Shown piece by piece: positions 63,481 to 64,000 of a stretch of 64,000 bases of DNA. Position 1 is the stretch's first letter; every line of letters starts with the position of its first letter. Made by a program: the position numbers and the translations under genes. Origin of the DNA: Dioscorea cayenensis subsp. rotundata (lineage: Eukaryota > Streptophyta > Magnoliopsida > Dioscoreales > Dioscoreaceae); contig NC_052476.1 in NCBI RefSeq assembly GCF_009730915.1, forward strand, positions 11,686,162 through 11,750,161, given 5' to 3'. A model generated the notes under the pieces. It did no database searches and was not told where the DNA came from. It was given only the letters and a program-made list of their open reading frames with translations.

Positions 63481-64000
63481 GATACCTGACTCATCACTCT
63501 CCTTCCTGTTTTTCCTTCCTTGGCCATTAGGAGGGTAGAGGATTTCCACAGTATTTATTAGGTTAGTTGGGGTCATTTGAGTAATTATCACTCAAGCTTA
63601 CTCACCAATGTCTTTTCTTGAATATACAAGGGTATTGTTGTCTTTTGCCAAATGCTTATTCACTCTAGACTTTGTTTCATAAGCATGAGGGTAACTTAGT
63701 CATTTCTTGAAGTCCATGGTATTTTGGTCAATAAATTGAACTTTAGGGGTAAAATGGTCATTTTCCCGTAAAACCTTATCCATTCCTTTATATTCAAGGT
63801 TCCTTAGAAGCTAAGCTTCTCATTCAGCTCTTAACTCTTCTCTTTTTCATTTTAATGGCTGGCTTTCTCTTCTTCTTGCCAAATTTTGTTTGGTTTGAAG
63901 TTTAGAAGGTAATTATCCATTCCTTTCATTTGTTTGGATAAGGTATGCATCTTCTATGTTGTGCTTTTGTTTTTAGCTCTTGAAATGGTTATTTACCTCT
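63481..64000. other. No recognised feature at the right edge
   Basis: A small frame MAGFLFFLPNFVWFEV starting at 63854 is too short to call. Nothing else supported. Confidence 0.3.

Overview
The window is nuclear DNA of a flowering plant: spliced genes with GT/AG introns, plant-only families (a remorin and a group A ABF/AREB bZIP factor), a plastid 16S rRNA fragment lodged in nuclear sequence, and an AT-rich intergenic space packed with plant transposon families. The coding style is compatible with a non-grass monocot, but the sequence does not settle the species.

Three host genes can be read exon by exon, all on the + strand: a remorin-family protein (about 21.0-27.0 kb, five coding exons), an ABF/AREB/TRAB1-type bZIP transcription factor (31.1-38.9 kb, four coding exons, last intron about 4.8 kb) and 40S ribosomal protein S5/uS7 (53.0-56.4 kb, four coding exons). 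They occupy a gene-rich centre and right-centre.

The left 20 kb is a nested stack of decayed mobile DNA: a hAT (DUF659-type) transposase relic, a possible Copia-type LTR with an initiator-Met primer site, an Athila-like Ty3/Gypsy LTR with a tRNA-Asp primer site and a broken gag, an AT-rich relic with a Caulimoviridae-like protease region, a 5.7 kb Ac-like hAT element and a solo LTR inserted in that relic, then an L1-type LINE that itself received a 327 bp Mutator-type MITE with a perfect 9 bp target duplication.

Between bZIP and RPS5 lie a plastid 16S rRNA fragment, a tRNA-derived SINE candidate, a nearly complete 8 kb Mutator-like element (about 160 bp terminal inverted repeats, eight-exon transposase with one frameshift, subterminal tandem repeats) and a 1.2 kb non-autonomous hAT element carrying two oppositely oriented tRNA-like modules. 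The right end holds a MITE-like element filled with a 184 bp palindromic AT tandem repeat, a DUF1985-like fragment, and a minus-strand Gypsy 3' LTR with its polypurine tract.

No prokaryotic system, CRISPR array or operon is present. The most original structures are the Mutator-like element with its reiterated small C-terminal exons and its tandem-repeat leader, and the hAT element with paired tRNA-like promoter modules.
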